Assembly (NCBI GenBank): GCA_027625915.1
Contig: JANTQA010000033.1
Coordinates: 434,001 to 498,000, forward strand
Direction of reading: 5' to 3'
DNA length: 64,000 nucleotides
From: Anaeramoeba flamelloides
Lineage: Eukaryota; Metamonada; Anaeramoebidae
Shown: positions 1 to 12,930 of the stretch, one piece after another
Layout of the letters: every line of letters starts with the position of its first letter
Position numbering within the stretch: the stretch's first letter is position 1
The notes under the pieces: generated by a model
The model's input: only the letters and a program-made list of their open reading frames with translations
Databases searched by the model: none
What the model was told of the DNA's origin: nothing
Position numbers and translations under genes: made by a program

Positions 1-289
1 TTTTTACAAATCCAAATTCAAAAATTTCCTTTAAAAGGTTCGAAAATCACATCCTCTTGATTTTCTTAGTTTATACTTCATTTTGTAATACTCAAGAGTT
101 GATGGTAATAGTATAAGTATCGTTTCAGATAAAGTAGAAGGTATGAGAAGTAAGTGGTAAAAAAAAAAAAAAAATAGCTTTTTTAAATTTCTCTTGTTTT
201 GATTAGAAATTTCGAAAAGTTTTTGATTTCAATAAAAGTTTTTTGAATTTCCATCCAAAATCCTTTAAGGAAGTAGGTACATTTGGCCA

Positions 290-680
290 TTTATTAAAAA
301 TTTTATTTGCGACAACCTTACTCAAAAAAACTTTTTGAGTACCATAAGATATTGAAACCTTGAAAATCAAAATACCATTCACTGCTTTATTTGTGAAAAG
401 AACACAATCCCAAAGTAAATTAGAGTTGCACTTTCATTTTTCAATTTTTTGAACATTTTTTTTGATTAAATTTTTGAGTTTTTATTAAATAAGGTTTTTG
501 ATCTCGAAATGTGTTTATACTAATGAGTAAAATAAATCAAAGAATAAAACCAAAAAATGGACTGAGAAGGTATTTTAAACAAAACTTTTCTTTTTGAAGA
601 CCAAACAAGAAAAATCACCTTTCCAAATAAATTTGTTGAAATCAAAAATTCAAAAAAAAATGAAAATTCAAACCAAAAAA
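290..680 (-). repeat. Inverted copy of a dispersed repeat, in the rubrerythrin intron
   Basis: Read on the minus strand, this matches part of the repeats at 23390-24700 and 47480-48621: the same order of a CTTCAAAAAGAAAA-like block, a GGTTTTATTCTTTG block, an AAAATGTTCAAAAAATTGAA block and a CTCAAAAAG block followed by AAGGTT. Similarity is by eye and interrupted. No coding content is seen. Confidence 0.6.
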
Positions 681-955
681 TTTTAAAGTATTTTTGAATT
701 TTTCAGTGTTTAAAAAGAGTGACGAGTTTAGTTTGATTGCTCAGAGTAGTTCCGTCATTGTACGAAATGACTTGATCGTGTATCAGAGTAATTTTTCCTT
801 TTTCTCTTTTGAAGTTTGATAACTTTTATTATGATTCGCTGATCTAATAATAGAAAAATCTCACTCTTTCTTTTGTTTTCCCATTTCAATACGTTTCTCA
901 ATAAACACAAAGGGAGAAAAAAAAAAAAATATTAATATTTTTTGAAAAAACTTAC

Positions 956-1602
956 CTTTGCGAATTCTGGATAAAGAACTTCGTGTTCGTGTTTTTCTCC
1001 CATTGAGGCACTTTTTAAATTATCTTTTGTTGATCCAACTACACCAAAGTCGAATTCTGCATCAAATCTAACTTTTGAGGTTCCTCCTGTCATAGCTTCA
1101 AAAAAACGTTTTGCATGAATCTTTTTTCAAAAAAAAAAAAAAAAGAAGAAGAAAAATTTTTAAAAAAAAATTTTTAAAAAAAATAATAAAAAAAAAAAAT
1201 AAAAAAAAAAAAAAGGAAAAGCAAAAAGAATTTTACTTTTTCTTGTTTTGCTGTTTCGTCAAAAATTTTGGAAATTTTGACATAACCTTCTTTAAATGCT
1301 TTAGCGGCAAAGTAAGTATATCTTTTTAAGATTAAAATTCATAAAAAATAAAAAAACAAAAAAAAGAAGTAATTAAAAGACTTTTGGAAAAAAAAAAAAT
1401 ATCACAAAAAAAAAAAAAAAAAGAAAAAAAACCTGTTTCTTGCTTGACTTTCACCAGCAAAAGCTGTCATTAAATTGACTTTTGTTTTAGTGTTCTCAAG
1501 GTTGATCTTCTTCTTTTTTCTGGACTTTTTTGCAAAAAAAGTATTTGCTATGAGGTTCGAAGAAACTTTTGTAACTTGTGATTGGTTGAAAATGTTTAAC
1601 AT
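956..1602 (-). CDS. Rubrerythrin, 5' exons (partial), with N-terminal extension
   Basis: Non-haem di-iron peroxidase that removes hydrogen peroxide in anaerobes. Three exons fit by frame and GT-AG sites: 1602-1433, 1321-1237 and 1120-956, giving 140 residues in phase. Residues from about 44 read MTAFAGESQARNRYTYFAAK, the classic rubrerythrin start with the first Glu ligand; exons 2/3 join to give the ExxH ligand pair (EKIH), and exon 3 carries GEKHEHEVLYPEFAK with the ExxE ligands. The second half of the ferritin-like bundle and any rubredoxin domain are missing: the donor at 955 opens an intron that runs past the left edge, and I see no further exon in 1-950. About 43 residues precede the usual start, with Ser, Asn and Lys and no acidic residue until late, which suggests a mitochondrial or hydrogenosomal presequence (inference). 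Family assignment is firm; the 3' end is unseen. Confidence 0.88.
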
Positions 1603-4600
1603 AATGAAAAAAGTTGAGAGATTTTAAAAAAAATGATTTTGAAGGGAAATTATTTTACTTTTGAGATCGGTTGTTAAAAAAGAATAACAAGTGTGTCTAT
1701 AGAATATTATGAAGACACTTTGAGATTTTATTAACTTTTATACATCAAAACAAAAAAACAAATAACTAAGTTGTCAGTTAAAGGAAAGATTGAAATACAT
1801 TCAATTGTTTTTCAACGTTTTGTGATTTAACAGTCAAATGTTAAGATGTTATTTTTTGGAAATAAGGTCATTTGAAAAAAAAAAAAAAGTGTGGAATAAT
1901 ACTACGTTTTATTTATAAAAAAGAATTTTTAAGAAAAAAAAAAGAAAAAACGAAAAAAACGATCGAAAGATTTTAGATTTTCAATATTTGTGACTTTAAA
2001 AATTCTTATAGATCACAGAAATAAGACAAATTATGAATGGAAAAAAAAAAGTTCAAATTTTTTTTCCCTTTTTTTCGAGATTTAAAAAATATGAAACCAT
2101 ACAAATCTTGAAAGTATTCTCAGTTTGGTGTTTAAAAAAGGAACTTTTCATTAGGTTCAACAATTTGTTATCATAAAAAGAAAGGAATATTAAGATCAAT
2201 TTTTTTTTCAATCAAGATTCAGTTGAATTTAGAGGAATTTCTTTTTGATTAGATCATTAATGTATGATGAGAAAACTGTTTTTTTCAATTAAAGAGATTC
2301 TCTCAAATCAAATTCACAATTCAAATAACAAAAAAGAACCTTGATCAAAATATAATCTATGCTTTTTTTTTTTTTTTTTTTTTGTTTCATGTAAAACCAA
2401 AAAACTAACCAAATCGTAGACCTCAGTTCAAATCAATTTTGGTGGTAAATTTCTTGTTATTGAATGAAATTTTAGAGTAGGATGGAAATTTGTTGGATAA
2501 ATTTATGTTCAAATTAACCTCAATTTTTTTGTCAATTTTGATTTTTTTTTTGATTTGATAAAAATTCTCGCAAAAAATTTATCTTTTGAGTTAAATTTTC
2601 CAGTCTGATCTTTTCATTTTTAGAATTTCTTTTTAAATAATAGAACTTTAAGGAATCAGTACCATAGAATATTAGTATTTATTGTTAGTTTCTTTGAGGT
2701 TCATGTCTAGTTTTCTCTACAAAAATAACAGGCTATTTATTTTGAAAAACAGAATAAACTTTTCAACATGCATTATTTTGATAAAAAGTAAAAGAGATTA
2801 CTTTTTTAAGGACTTCATTTCGGATTTAAAAAATAGTCTCAGCACCTTTTTATCTAATATCATTTAAAATGTGAAAGAATGTTTATTGAAATATTCACCA
2901 ATAAGGATCAAAATTGCATTAAATGTAATTCTTTTTTACTGGTATTTGAATTTGAAATGAGACAGTATTTTTACTTGATTTTCAATATTTTTCTTGTTCA
3001 AATAGAGAGTTCAAAGAAGTAGATTAGAATTTAAAAACTTTATTTGAAAAAGGAAATTGAAAATGAACTGAAAATAAATCCCATTTGTATTTCAAATACG
3101 AATAATTGAAAAATGAAACAAAAAATTTAGAGAAACACATAAACTCCATAATCACCTTGCTAAGAAAAGAGTGACAATGAAAATGAAAAATAATCACGAT
3201 TTTCTTGCCTGAAAAAATGACGATCATTTCTAAAATTTTCAATAAACAACTCTAACTTTAAAAGATCATATTGCAAATGATTTTTGATAATTGACAATTA
3301 CACTAATTGTTCTATTCTTTCCATAAGTCAGAATAATTCCGATAAAAAAGTTGTACTTTTCTCTTATTTTTTAGGGTTTTGTGTCGATTCTTTTTCTTTT
3401 TTGGTAAATTGAAGTTCCCAACCAAGGTTTTGTTATAGGGTATATACCAGATTTTATTTTTGAACAAAAAGTTGATGCAAAAAATACAAAACATCTTTTT
3501 GATTTTCATGTGATATTTTTTTTTGTTTTGTCTTGTTTCTCTCAAAACTGTTTTGTTAGTATAAAGACAAACTGTTAAGGTGTTGTGTGGGCAGAACTCT
3601 TTGTGGGGTTTTGAATGTGACTATCTTCTTAAAATACATTCGCAAAAATTAATCTGTTTTTGCAAATTCTTCGAAAAAAAATGTGTCATTTATTAATAAA
3701 AAAAAACAACTTATGATTTTTGGGAAATGAGAATTTTGGTAAATTAAATACAATACAAAACCCATTGCTGTGATTTTATCCAAATTTTTCTTGATTGGAA
3801 ACAGAAAGAATTAATCATAAAAAATTACCTATTTCCTACATTTTAACCCTTTTGAGCAATTTTTAAAATCCTCTTAATTTGCTTTCTATAACTTAAGAAA
3901 ACCTTAAAAATTTTAGACAAGAACAAAGGGGTTTAAAATTTGTTCTAAAGGAAAATTTTCCCAAAAACCAGATTTTTTTGATCCTCTTTTTCATTATTTG
4001 ATATCACATAAATCAAAGAAATCACAGAAACTACAATTTTTCAAAAAAAATTTTATTTTTTCCTTTCTAGATCTAACTGAACCAAACTTTGTAAGAGTTA
4101 CCAACCAGTAAAATACTGGTTAGGGCACAAGGTACACCCATTTTCAATTTGAAAGGTTAAATTAAAGAGTATCAAAAAAGGAGATAAGGCATTATCAAAC
4201 ATACTTTTGAACAAATTCGAATTGAAGTCTGATCAAAAACATAGTTTTTCTCTGTCAAGCCATTTACGTTTTAGTAAGATAAAACACTTTTTCTGAAAAT
4301 CTCAATTGGTTAAAAAAAGAATAAAATATATACTAATTTTTACTTTTAACTTTGTCCCATAAATTTACAACAAAATAAAATTCGTTTAACAAGAACAAGT
4401 TAATGTTCTATTATACTTCAACAGATCCCCAACATTGTAACAAGAGAAAGAAGAAATTATTGATTTATCTCTCGACTGAATTATGTTCAATAAAACACTT
4501 TTCCTAATCATTTGTGTGTTTTAAATAAGTAAATTTTTTTATATAAGTAATAATTGTTGTTTTTTTTTAAGGAACTAGTGTCAACATTGATTGGTCATTA

Positions 4601-6729
4601 ATGAAAGTATACCACCGTTTGAGTAAACTTTGTTAGTTCTCTATTGCTCAAACGCCTCTAAAAAATCTATTATAAATAATATTGAAAAATAACTAATTAG
4701 ACTGTTAACTAATGATTACTCTCAAAAATTATGATTAATAGAAAATTGTTTATTTAATTACTTTTCCTAGTCCAAATATTGGAACCGAAATAATATTTTT
4801 CAGCTTTTAATAATTAATACTTATAATTTCCAATCGTAACCATTTTTATGATTAATTTCATTGATTAACCCAATCATTATTAACACAAAAACATAAAGAT
4901 TGGTTAGTTTTGTTTTCTTTTTATACTATGAAGCTAGTTGTATTATCAATTTATTTCCAAAATGTGAAAATTAACTATTTCCAAGTTATAGGGACCCGGT
5001 GGAATAGATTTATTACATATGTTATAAGAATTTCGGTACATATTGTAAGATCAAATTTATTTTGGAAATTTTAAAATTGTAATTTTTTTTCAAATTTTTT
5101 TTTTCGATTTTTTTTTTGATGCGTAATTGTTTTACAATTATTTTTGATTATTTTGAGATCAAAAGTTAGCTGTTAAAAATTTACTATTTCAACGTAATGA
5201 AAAATACGAGAATGATTTCAGAAAAATACTATTGGTTTCTATAGTAATTTACTTTGATCTTCAATTGAGGCTTAGAATGAATATTCTTGTTTCTTACAAT
5301 GCAAGCCCAATAACTTTTTAGTTTTTCCATTTTCTAAGAAAATATATTGATTGATTTGTTTTACTTCATACACATATCAACTATTCTTTGATGTGTAGTA
5401 TTCTACTTTTTATTTCTTTATTGTTTTTTATTAATTCGAGTCTGAAAATTATAAAAAATTATTTTTATTTTGATTATTTTGAAAAATTAAACTTTTTTTC
5501 TGTCAATAATGCTGAAAAATTTTTTCACGATATTTTTTTGAATTCATAAGAAAAAATCCATTTTTACAAACTATTAATCTCAATTTCAATACCAAATGAA
5601 AAAAAAAAAAACTTTCCTGCTTTGAAAATGAATGTTGACAATTTCACCTTAAATTTGGCGAATAATACATTTTTTTTTCTAAAATTGTTTCAAAATTTAC
5701 TAACATTAACACAATTATCTTTTTTAATTGATGATATACATCTTTTTTACTATTTTACTAATCCAATTTTTAGAGATAGTATAACCACGCTTTAGGAATA
5801 TCATTTAGATTCAATGAAAACACACTTTAAACTTGAATTTCGTGATATAAGCTAATATCCCAAGTAGTGCTTATTTTATTTATTTATTATTTTTTTATTT
5901 AAACAATCTTGGAATTATAATTTTGTATTTTATTTAAAAATACCCACTTTATATTATACTTATACCCTAGTGAACGTTTTTCTTAAAAATGAAATATTTT
6001 ATAAAATTTAATATAATGTACGACCACTTGTGTTTATATAGGGGAACAGAAAAAAACTGCCCCTTCATCTTTTATTTGTAACAGATAAAAAATAATTTTT
6101 TAATCAAATTTTCAAAAAAATATTTACCCGTATGATCAATTAAAATTTTAAAATAAAATTAGCAACTTTCCCAGATTGTTACAAAATATAATCTTACCCA
6201 GTAAATAATAGTTTACCTTAACTTAAATTAATTTGGAAGATTAACACTTTCAACTTACATTTTGAGTAAAAATTTAAAATATTATTGAAAAATGTTGAAC
6301 ATTTTGTTTATTTTCCTTTTTTCTGTATTTTTTTCTATTTATTTAAGGAAAAAAATTATAAATAAATTTCTCCAACTCTATTTTTAAGATAAGTTTTCCA
6401 ATTTGATCCGTTTTTTTTTTTTGTCAATTTCATTTTGAATAAATGTACCTTAGGAAATCAAAACGATGTTAACCTATTGTTTATTGTCAGTTAATTTGAT
6501 TATTTTATAAATTATTTGATGATAATATGTATTATCATGGACCGACAATGAATTTAACATACAATGAGAAAATGACATTTAGTTTTACTTTATCACTGGA
6601 AATCATAAAATCATGACATTAGTGGCAAATTCAGTATAATACGGAAAAAAAAGTAATTAAGAAAAGTATTTTATTGAATTAACTTTACACAAAAACCAAT
6701 GAATTTTTTTAAAACTTTTGATACTTTTA
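1603..6729. other. Gene-free AT-rich stretch
   Basis: No convincing gene on either strand. It contains scattered relics of dispersed repeats. A block near 2640-2800 is also seen near 20935-21080, a block near 2940-3080 resembles 17935-18055 and 32040-32150, and 5150-5420 resembles the internal part of the TA-flanked element at 31701-32396. The rest shows only homopolymer runs. The small open frames here are A/T-rich by-products. Confidence 0.55.
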
Positions 6730-7830
6730 AAACCCTATTCACCTTTAAAAATGTTGGAAAGTATTTGAAATGGTTGAAAGTGTATTCGAGCGTTTGAAAG
6801 ATATGATAGATAAAAAACCTTTATTAAAGGACCTGTGATTTTTTGTTTACTGTAAGTAAAAATTTTAATTTAATTTGTTTTTTTAGAAAAGTAAAATCTT
6901 AAATGAAAATTATGATCATACTAATGATCATACTAATAATCATCGATTTAAGTAATGTACTTGAATATAAATTTGATTTTTTTTTGATAAAATGCTATAT
7001 TATTATTTTCACATGTTAAATAACAAAAAAGAAGAAAGAGGAATTTTCCTTCTTATTGTGATCGATAAATGAATAAAACCCCTTTAAACTCTAGTTATCT
7101 TTTCTGTTCAATACAAAGATACTCAAATAAGAATAATATTATGAAGAAAAAAAATGTACAAACATCCCGAATAATTGTTGATAATGTTGCTAGGATATTG
7201 TGAAAGCCTTTGAAAAGTTATCATTATCATTTCAGCTTCCCGAGAATATAGAAACCGTTTTAAACCAAAGAACACATTCTTTAAAGAACTATTAAAAAGT
7301 TACTTTTTTTAAAAGATCTTTTTATTCAACACAATATATACTGAACCCTGATTGACTTATACACTCTTTATTTATTTGTTCTTATATTTTTGATCTAAAA
7401 GATCCGATCTGTTTGTCAACCAAATAAAAATAAAATACAACAAAATCCTTTGATCTGATCCTTGATTGAGCCAAATATCTTTTTTGTTGTTTTTTATAAG
7501 AATAAAGTTTTTTTTTCACCTAATCTATTTTTTGATTAATCAAAATTTATCTTTTTAAAAATATTATCAATTTAGCCCTAAAAATCATCAACTATTATAT
7601 CGCGATTTATTTGTTATCATGATATTTTGGCATTTATCACGATTTTTTAATAATTATCGCGATTTTTAGAATATCGCGATTTGTTATATTATCCTTTTTA
7701 GACAATTATCGAGATTTTTTGACAATTATCAGGATTTTATAGAATATTGCGATTTGTTAAGAATAATAGTGATTTTTGAAGTATTATTGCGACTTAAAAA
7801 ATGTTTCATCAATTCCTCTATTAAATTATA
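6730..7830 (+). repeat. ~1.1 kb dispersed repeat, copy 1
   Basis: Colinear by eye with 15315-16360. Shared blocks include TTCACC(C)TTTAAAAATGTT at the left, GAAGAAAGAGGAATTTT, AATGTACAAACA, GAACACA(T/C)TCTTTAAAGAA, and a tail near 7600-7800 made of degenerate units around TATCGCGATTTTT. Neither copy has a usable reading frame. It may be a non-autonomous transposon or satellite-tailed repeat; no terminal duplication was identified. Confidence 0.7.
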
Positions 7831-8778
7831 AATGAAATTCTACAACCATTTTTTTTTTTTTTAAATAACAAGAATTATATTTAAATATTAAAAGTAATAT
7901 TGATATTTATTTACACACTCATGAATAATGAATAAAAGAAATTACATATTTTCAATAAATACCAATCCTGTAATTTGAATTTCCTTTGAAAACTCAATAT
8001 TGAGTTAATAAATAAAAAAGATAGGAATAATACTAAGAGAATTTTTTGTATAAAAAATTATCAAATAGGAAAAAAAAAACATTATTCATTGTAGATTACA
8101 CAAATATTATACCAACATTTGACCAAACAAGTTTTATAAACACATTTTAATACGTTACAACAATCACACCCACCCTTTTCCTTTGAAGGTTAAAATTTCT
8201 ATTTTGTTTAATTTTAAAATAAAAAAAAAAAAAATGAGACATCGTTGCACACACTAATGAACATACCAAAAATTTAAAACATTGAACATGAACCAACTAA
8301 AGTCTAACCCTTGATAAATCATACTTGATATTTTTTTAAATCCAAGCTGAAAAATCACAAATATTTTTTGATAATAAAGTATTTTGATCTTCAAAAAAAA
8401 AAAAATATAATTCCTAAAACATTTAAACGTATACTCATTTTTTTTTTTTAAATCACCCATTTTATAATTATTTTTTTTTTTTTAATTTTTTTCAAATGAA
8501 AATTATGGAATAAGATAAATAATAATAAAAAATAATAAAAACAATCAAAAAGTAAAATAAAATTATCTTATTTTGATTATCAAAGATTCACGGGTTGTAA
8601 ATAAAAATATATATTTAAATGAAAAAATAAAAAAAATATGAGAAATTATAATTAATTTTTCAAAAACTATAAAAAACATTAAAACAAATACCAATATGAT
8701 TTGTAACCAAAGACGAATCGTATATATCAAATAATAGGCCTTATATAACCATGGTAACCATTATTTATTCATTTATAT
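7831..8778. other. Intergenic, nothing recognised
   Basis: AT-rich stretch downstream of the hypothetical coiled-coil gene. I see only homopolymer runs and no supported gene, RNA or repeat. Confidence 0.5.
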
Positions 8779-9666
8779 TTATTTTTTATATAATGATTGT
8801 AATGATGAAAGGCTTTGGCTTGAAGACACAACATTTGTATTTTTTTCCAAACCTTTGATATTTCCTGTGCTTAAATTCCCTAAAATACTTTGAAAATTAC
8901 TTTTATTTGTCTTCAAATTAAAAGAAGGTTGTGAATATACTCTTAATATTCTGGTATTTTTCAAATTAGTATTTTTATTTATTGAAGAAAGACGTTTTTG
9001 TTGTAAATTCCTTTGTTGCTTTTCAATTTGCTTAACTAAAGTTTCATTGTAACCCAATTTTAAAATATTAATTCCATTTAAAAATTCAAAAAACTGATTT
9101 TTTAACCTTTCAAATATTTTTTCGCCTTCTTCGTCAACTTGTTTCTGATATTTTACATTATTATTATTATTTTGAGTTTGTTTATTATTATTTAAAAATA
9201 ATAAATCCTTTTTTATAGAAGAAAATGTGGTTGAAATATTAGAAAAATTCTGCTGATTATTTTTAATATATTGAGAAATGCTCTTCTCAATCTTTTCAAT
9301 TATTGCAAAAGCCTGTTTAAGGACTTCAAGCAATTCAGTTTTTAATTTGATTGGAATCCGTGGGCATTTATTTTTCGGAATAAAACTTGAACTAACTATC
9401 TTACCTCTTTGATAACGGAGCTGGTTTTCTTGAGTAAGTTGTAATTGAACTTTAAATTGATTGATCATCTGTTTTGAAATTATTAAAGATCTTTTAAAAA
9501 ATTTTATTGAATTCTGTGTTTTTAATAAAATTCTTTGCGAAATTCCTAATAAAGATGTTGAATTAATATTTATAGTCATTTGTGAATATTCCAAAAACGT
9601 TGAAAATAATTTTGTTAATTTCTGTATCTTGGATTCTATATCCCCTAAATTGGTATGTCTTGCCAA
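8779..9666 (-). CDS. Hypothetical coiled-coil protein, 295 aa
   Basis: Uninterrupted 295-residue frame starting MARHTNLGDIESKIQKL, by far the longest frame in this area and with balanced codon use. I do not recognise the family. Residues 1-95 are predicted from heptad-like spacing to be helical (for example KIQKLTKLFSTFLEY and KQMINQFKVQLQLTQEN). A Pro-containing turn follows (PKNKCPRIPIKLK, about 98-110), then another amphipathic stretch (LLEVLKQAFAIIEKIEKSI), a Gln/Asn-rich linker (about 160-175), a helix around 178-225 and a Ser/Asn-rich tail. No signal peptide or membrane segment. It may be a structural or complex-subunit protein (inference). The start is the only Met before the conserved-looking N-terminus; upstream sequence contains stops. 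It is possibly single-exon, though a 5' exon cannot be excluded. Confidence 0.65.
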   Translation of the reverse strand: MARHTNLGDIESKIQKLTKLFSTFLEYSQMTININSTSLLGISQRILLKTQNSIKFFKRSLIISKQMINQFKVQLQLTQENQLRYQRGKIVSSSFIPKNKCPRIPIKLKTELLEVLKQAFAIIEKIEKSISQYIKNNQQNFSNISTTFSSIKKDLLFLNNNKQTQNNNNNVKYQKQVDEEGEKIFERLKNQFFEFLNGINILKLGYNETLVKQIEKQQRNLQQKRLSSINKNTNLKNTRILRVYSQPSFNLKTNKSNFQSILGNLSTGNIKGLEKNTNVVSSSQSLSSLQSLYKK

Positions 9667-10174
9667 TAATAAAAATAATTCCTTTCTTGTATACCCCTAT
9701 GTATTATTATACAGTATTATTTATTTATTTAATATAAATATTTAGGATTTTTGGCTTTGGCTTTGGTATTTGTTTTGATTTTTTTTTTTTTTTTTTTTAT
9801 GTTGATGATTCGTATTATTTTAAGAAAATATAAAATATTTATCTTTAAACTTAATCTCTTATTATTTCTATGAATAATTTTAAAGATTATATAATAATTT
9901 TAGAAAAATAATTTAAAATAGTTCAGAAAACTTTTTATTGTAGAGTTATTTGTCCATAATTCTTCTTGATTTTTTTTAAAATCTAAATAAGATTTTACTA
10001 TTTTCTCATTTACAAATTAATAAATTGCCCCATAAAAATTATCTTTTATTAAAAGAAACCAAATCAATTTTTAACTCAATTTATTACAAAACAGAACCTT
10101 ATTAAATTCATTATTTCCGAAAATTATAATGATCAAAAAATAAAATATTATCAGAAGAGATTCTTAATTCTAAA
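9667..10174. other. Intergenic spacer, nothing recognised
   Basis: AT-rich spacer between two minus-strand coding segments. It contains a poly-T run near 9780-9799 and no supported gene. Confidence 0.5.
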
Positions 10175-10345
10175 TTAGTACAAAAAATCACATGCCTCGG
10201 AATTTTGTTGCAATTTATTTTTTGTTCGTTTTTCTTTTAGAGCTGATTTAAATATATCGTCATTTAATGATACAATTGTAAAATCCAAATCAATTTTCGT
10301 ATCACTATCATGAAAAATTTTTTTCAAAAAACAATTAATTATTTG
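10175..10345 (-). CDS. Candidate 3'-terminal exon of the CCCH/anticodon-binding-like gene
   Basis: A 57-codon open segment ending in TAA (10177-10175), with non-repetitive, protein-like composition (for example DFTIVSLNDDIFKSALKEKR and QNSEACDFLY). It has no Met and is closed upstream by a stop, so it should be an exon. An AG at 10347-10346 gives phase 0, which matches the phase-0 donor at 13852 of the upstream gene. The join would continue an amphipathic helix (NNISEKNE followed by QIINCFLKKI). The acceptor is not pyrimidine-rich and the intron would be 3.5 kb, so the link is an inference. An alternative acceptor lies at about 10306, but its phase does not match. Confidence 0.42.
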   Translation of the reverse strand, partial: QIINCFLKKIFHDSDTKIDLDFTIVSLNDDIFKSALKEKRTKNKLQQNSEACDFLY

Positions 10346-10644
10346 CTCATTTTACACTTTTTAATAACTTCAATTATAATAAACACAATTAGATAATAAA
10401 AGAGTCTTGGATCAAAAAATATTTTTAAATATGTTTTATAATTTAAGTTGAAAAATCCAATTTTCCAATTTCTATTAATTTTTTTTTTCAATTTAATAGT
10501 AAAAAATTTGAATAATTTTTTTCTTTGCATAGATAAGAAGTCATTTTAGTATTAAAAGTATTTTAAATCTAATAAATATCTTTCAAATAGAGAATCAATC
10601 ATTTGGACTATTAAAGAATAATTTAATGTTTTAAATTGGAAAAA

Positions 10645-10950
10645 ATATATTTTCTTTGATTTTCGTTAAGTTTTTTTGAGTTTTATGTTTATTTTGAAAA
10701 TCATTAGATTTTCGTTAGTTTTTTTTGAGTTTTTATTTATTTAGAAAATCAATAGATTTTCGAGATAAAATAGAAAACCTCAAAAAAACTAAGAACACTT
10801 AACAAATATAAAAGAAAACCCCAAGAAAACCACCTTTAGGTTTTTTTCACTTTTTGAAATAAAAAGAAAATTTATTAAATTATCTTTTAATTTAAAAAAT
10901 TAAAAAAAAACCCTAGGTTCTCTACAGCACTCTGAGACACCCCACGGACA
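10645..10950. repeat. Fold-back repeat family (TTCGTTAGGTTTTTT type)
   Basis: Contains TTTTCGTTAGTTTTTTTTGAG, ATCA(A)TAGATTTTCG and the reverse-complement block AAAACCTCAAAAAAACTAAG in close succession, then GCACTCTGAGACACCCC. The same words recur at 30945-31230, 31320-31420, 35895-36010, 38035-38900, 41205-41575, 52345-52450 and 62215-63005. No open frame. Confidence 0.7.
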
Positions 10951-12607
10951 ATCACAATATTTATCATCAGTTATTTTTTTCATTATTTAAGTTTTTTTTA
11001 GACCAGTAAAGTGTTTCATAACTATTAATTATTATCTCTTCAAAAAAAATATCCTAAAGTTGAATTTAACTAAAATTCATTGTTACATCCATTTAAAAAA
11101 TTTTACCCCCAAATCGAATTTTTTTTCTAGAATAGAGAATTTTAAAACTTTTAGTATTACTATCAACAATTAATACAACCACCTCTAGGATTATCAAGAA
11201 CCAGAAGGTTGATTATATTGTGAATAAACCCAATTAACAAGGAGTAAATGATAATTGTAGTAATAGTTTTGTCTAACATAGAATTTGAAAATTTATTTTT
11301 CCACACTAGTGATTTACCACATCTTAAAGAGCAATTAATTAAAATTTTACTTAATTGAAGTTTTTTTTTCATTTTTTCCTTTTCATCTTCTATCTTTTTC
11401 TTTTATCTTATCGAAAAGAAAATGGTGATAATTGAACACTAAATTATTCCTCAAAAAAAAAAGTTAAAAACCTATCTTAACAAAAAAATAAACTTATAAT
11501 ATTAGCAATGAGTTTTCCTAAAATAATTTTTTATTATTCATACTATTATTTAACATTTCAAATTACAACAAAAAACCTTCCACTTTATCAATTGTTTTAA
11601 ACAAGTTTGTGTTTCAACTTGAATATATAAAATTGAAAAAATTAAACGATTTTTTTTGAATAGTTTCCAAATTCTAGAATAAAAGTGAAACATCACAAAA
11701 TGTTATTTTTTAATAAAAGCCAAAAAATAAAATTTGAATTTAAAAGACTTGTTTTCAGGCTGAAAACAAAAAAATGTATAAATACTATTATTTATATCCT
11801 GGTTTAATTAAACTTCTTTTTACAATCAATTTTATCATTTCAATACAAAAAATTTTTTATTTTATTTTTTTATAGAAAGGCTTGTAATGTATTTATTTCT
11901 TTTTTTTTTATCACCAATTCGAAAATTCTTTCTGCCTTATAATAATAATAATAATAATAATCTAAATATTATTTTTTCAGACTTTTATTAAATCCAAACA
12001 TTAATTACAAAAAATTGAAAGTATTATGAATACCAATTTAATTATTAGCTAAGATTTAATGATATACGAGAATGAAAAAAAAAAAAAAAAAGGGTATCTT
12101 CTTTTTGTATTGAATATTTTCCAAAATTTCCGATACAGAAACTAAACCCCTTTCCAATAATTGTGACTCACCGAAATAATAAATTGAAATATATATATAT
12201 ATATATATATATCTGTATTCTTGGGTATTCAAAAAAAAATAATAAACTAATAATTAAATCTGATTAATAATTCAATTTTAAATCGTTCCAAATATATAAA
12301 AACCTATTATTTGTATAATTTTAAAAAAAAATAAAATCAAAAACTAAAAAAAAGTTGAGTTACAATTTTTTGAAATGAGCATTTTAGATTTTTGAAAACT
12401 GAAATTTCACTGAAAAAAGGGTTTACAAGAAGATTTTTTGCTAATCATTAAATTAATTTTAAAAGACATTTCATTGTCTCAATTTTCTTTTTGATTATTT
12501 TTCTTTTTGAAGATCCTTTTTTTAGAACTTGATCTTTCTTAAAGAAAAAGAAATTAAAAAAAAAAAAAGAAAACAAGGAATAAAAAGAAAAAGAAATGCT
12601 TTTCCTG

Positions 12608-12648
<41 letters not shown>
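12608..12648. repeat. Poly-A tract of 41 bases
   Basis: Uninterrupted A run, followed by more A-rich sequence to about 12670. The open frames across it (poly-Lys or poly-Phe) are artefacts. A second long A run lies at 14610-14641. Confidence 0.95.
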
Positions 12649-12650
<2 letters not shown>

Positions 12651-12930
12651 AAAAAAAAAGAAAAAGAAAAACATAATTTGCAAAATTAGAAAAAATGATA
12701 TGATCAAAAAATTGAAAATATTTTTTTGAGAGGAATATGGTATAAAACCAACAAAACCTCTTCCATTAACACTATAAAGTCAGTCAAATTTTTTGAAAAA
12801 TAGCCTATTTGCATATAAAAATTGAAATCACATAAAGTATGTGTTATAAACGATTCTCAACAACAGTCCAAATATTTTCAATAAAAAAAAATTTGGTTGA
12901 AAAAATGTATGATTAATTTTGGGTGCTTGA

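Noticed and set aside
1111-1329. Lys-rich 72-aa plus-strand frame
   Set aside because: It is the complement of rubrerythrin exon 2 and adjacent poly-A; composition is homopolymer-driven.
11163-11372. 69-aa minus-strand frame ending LDNPRGGCINC
   Set aside because: No family resemblance, no supporting splice context, and similar frames are expected by chance in AT-rich DNA.
12522-12729. Poly-Phe and poly-Lys frames on opposite strands
   Set aside because: Translation of the 41-base poly-A tract and its flanks.
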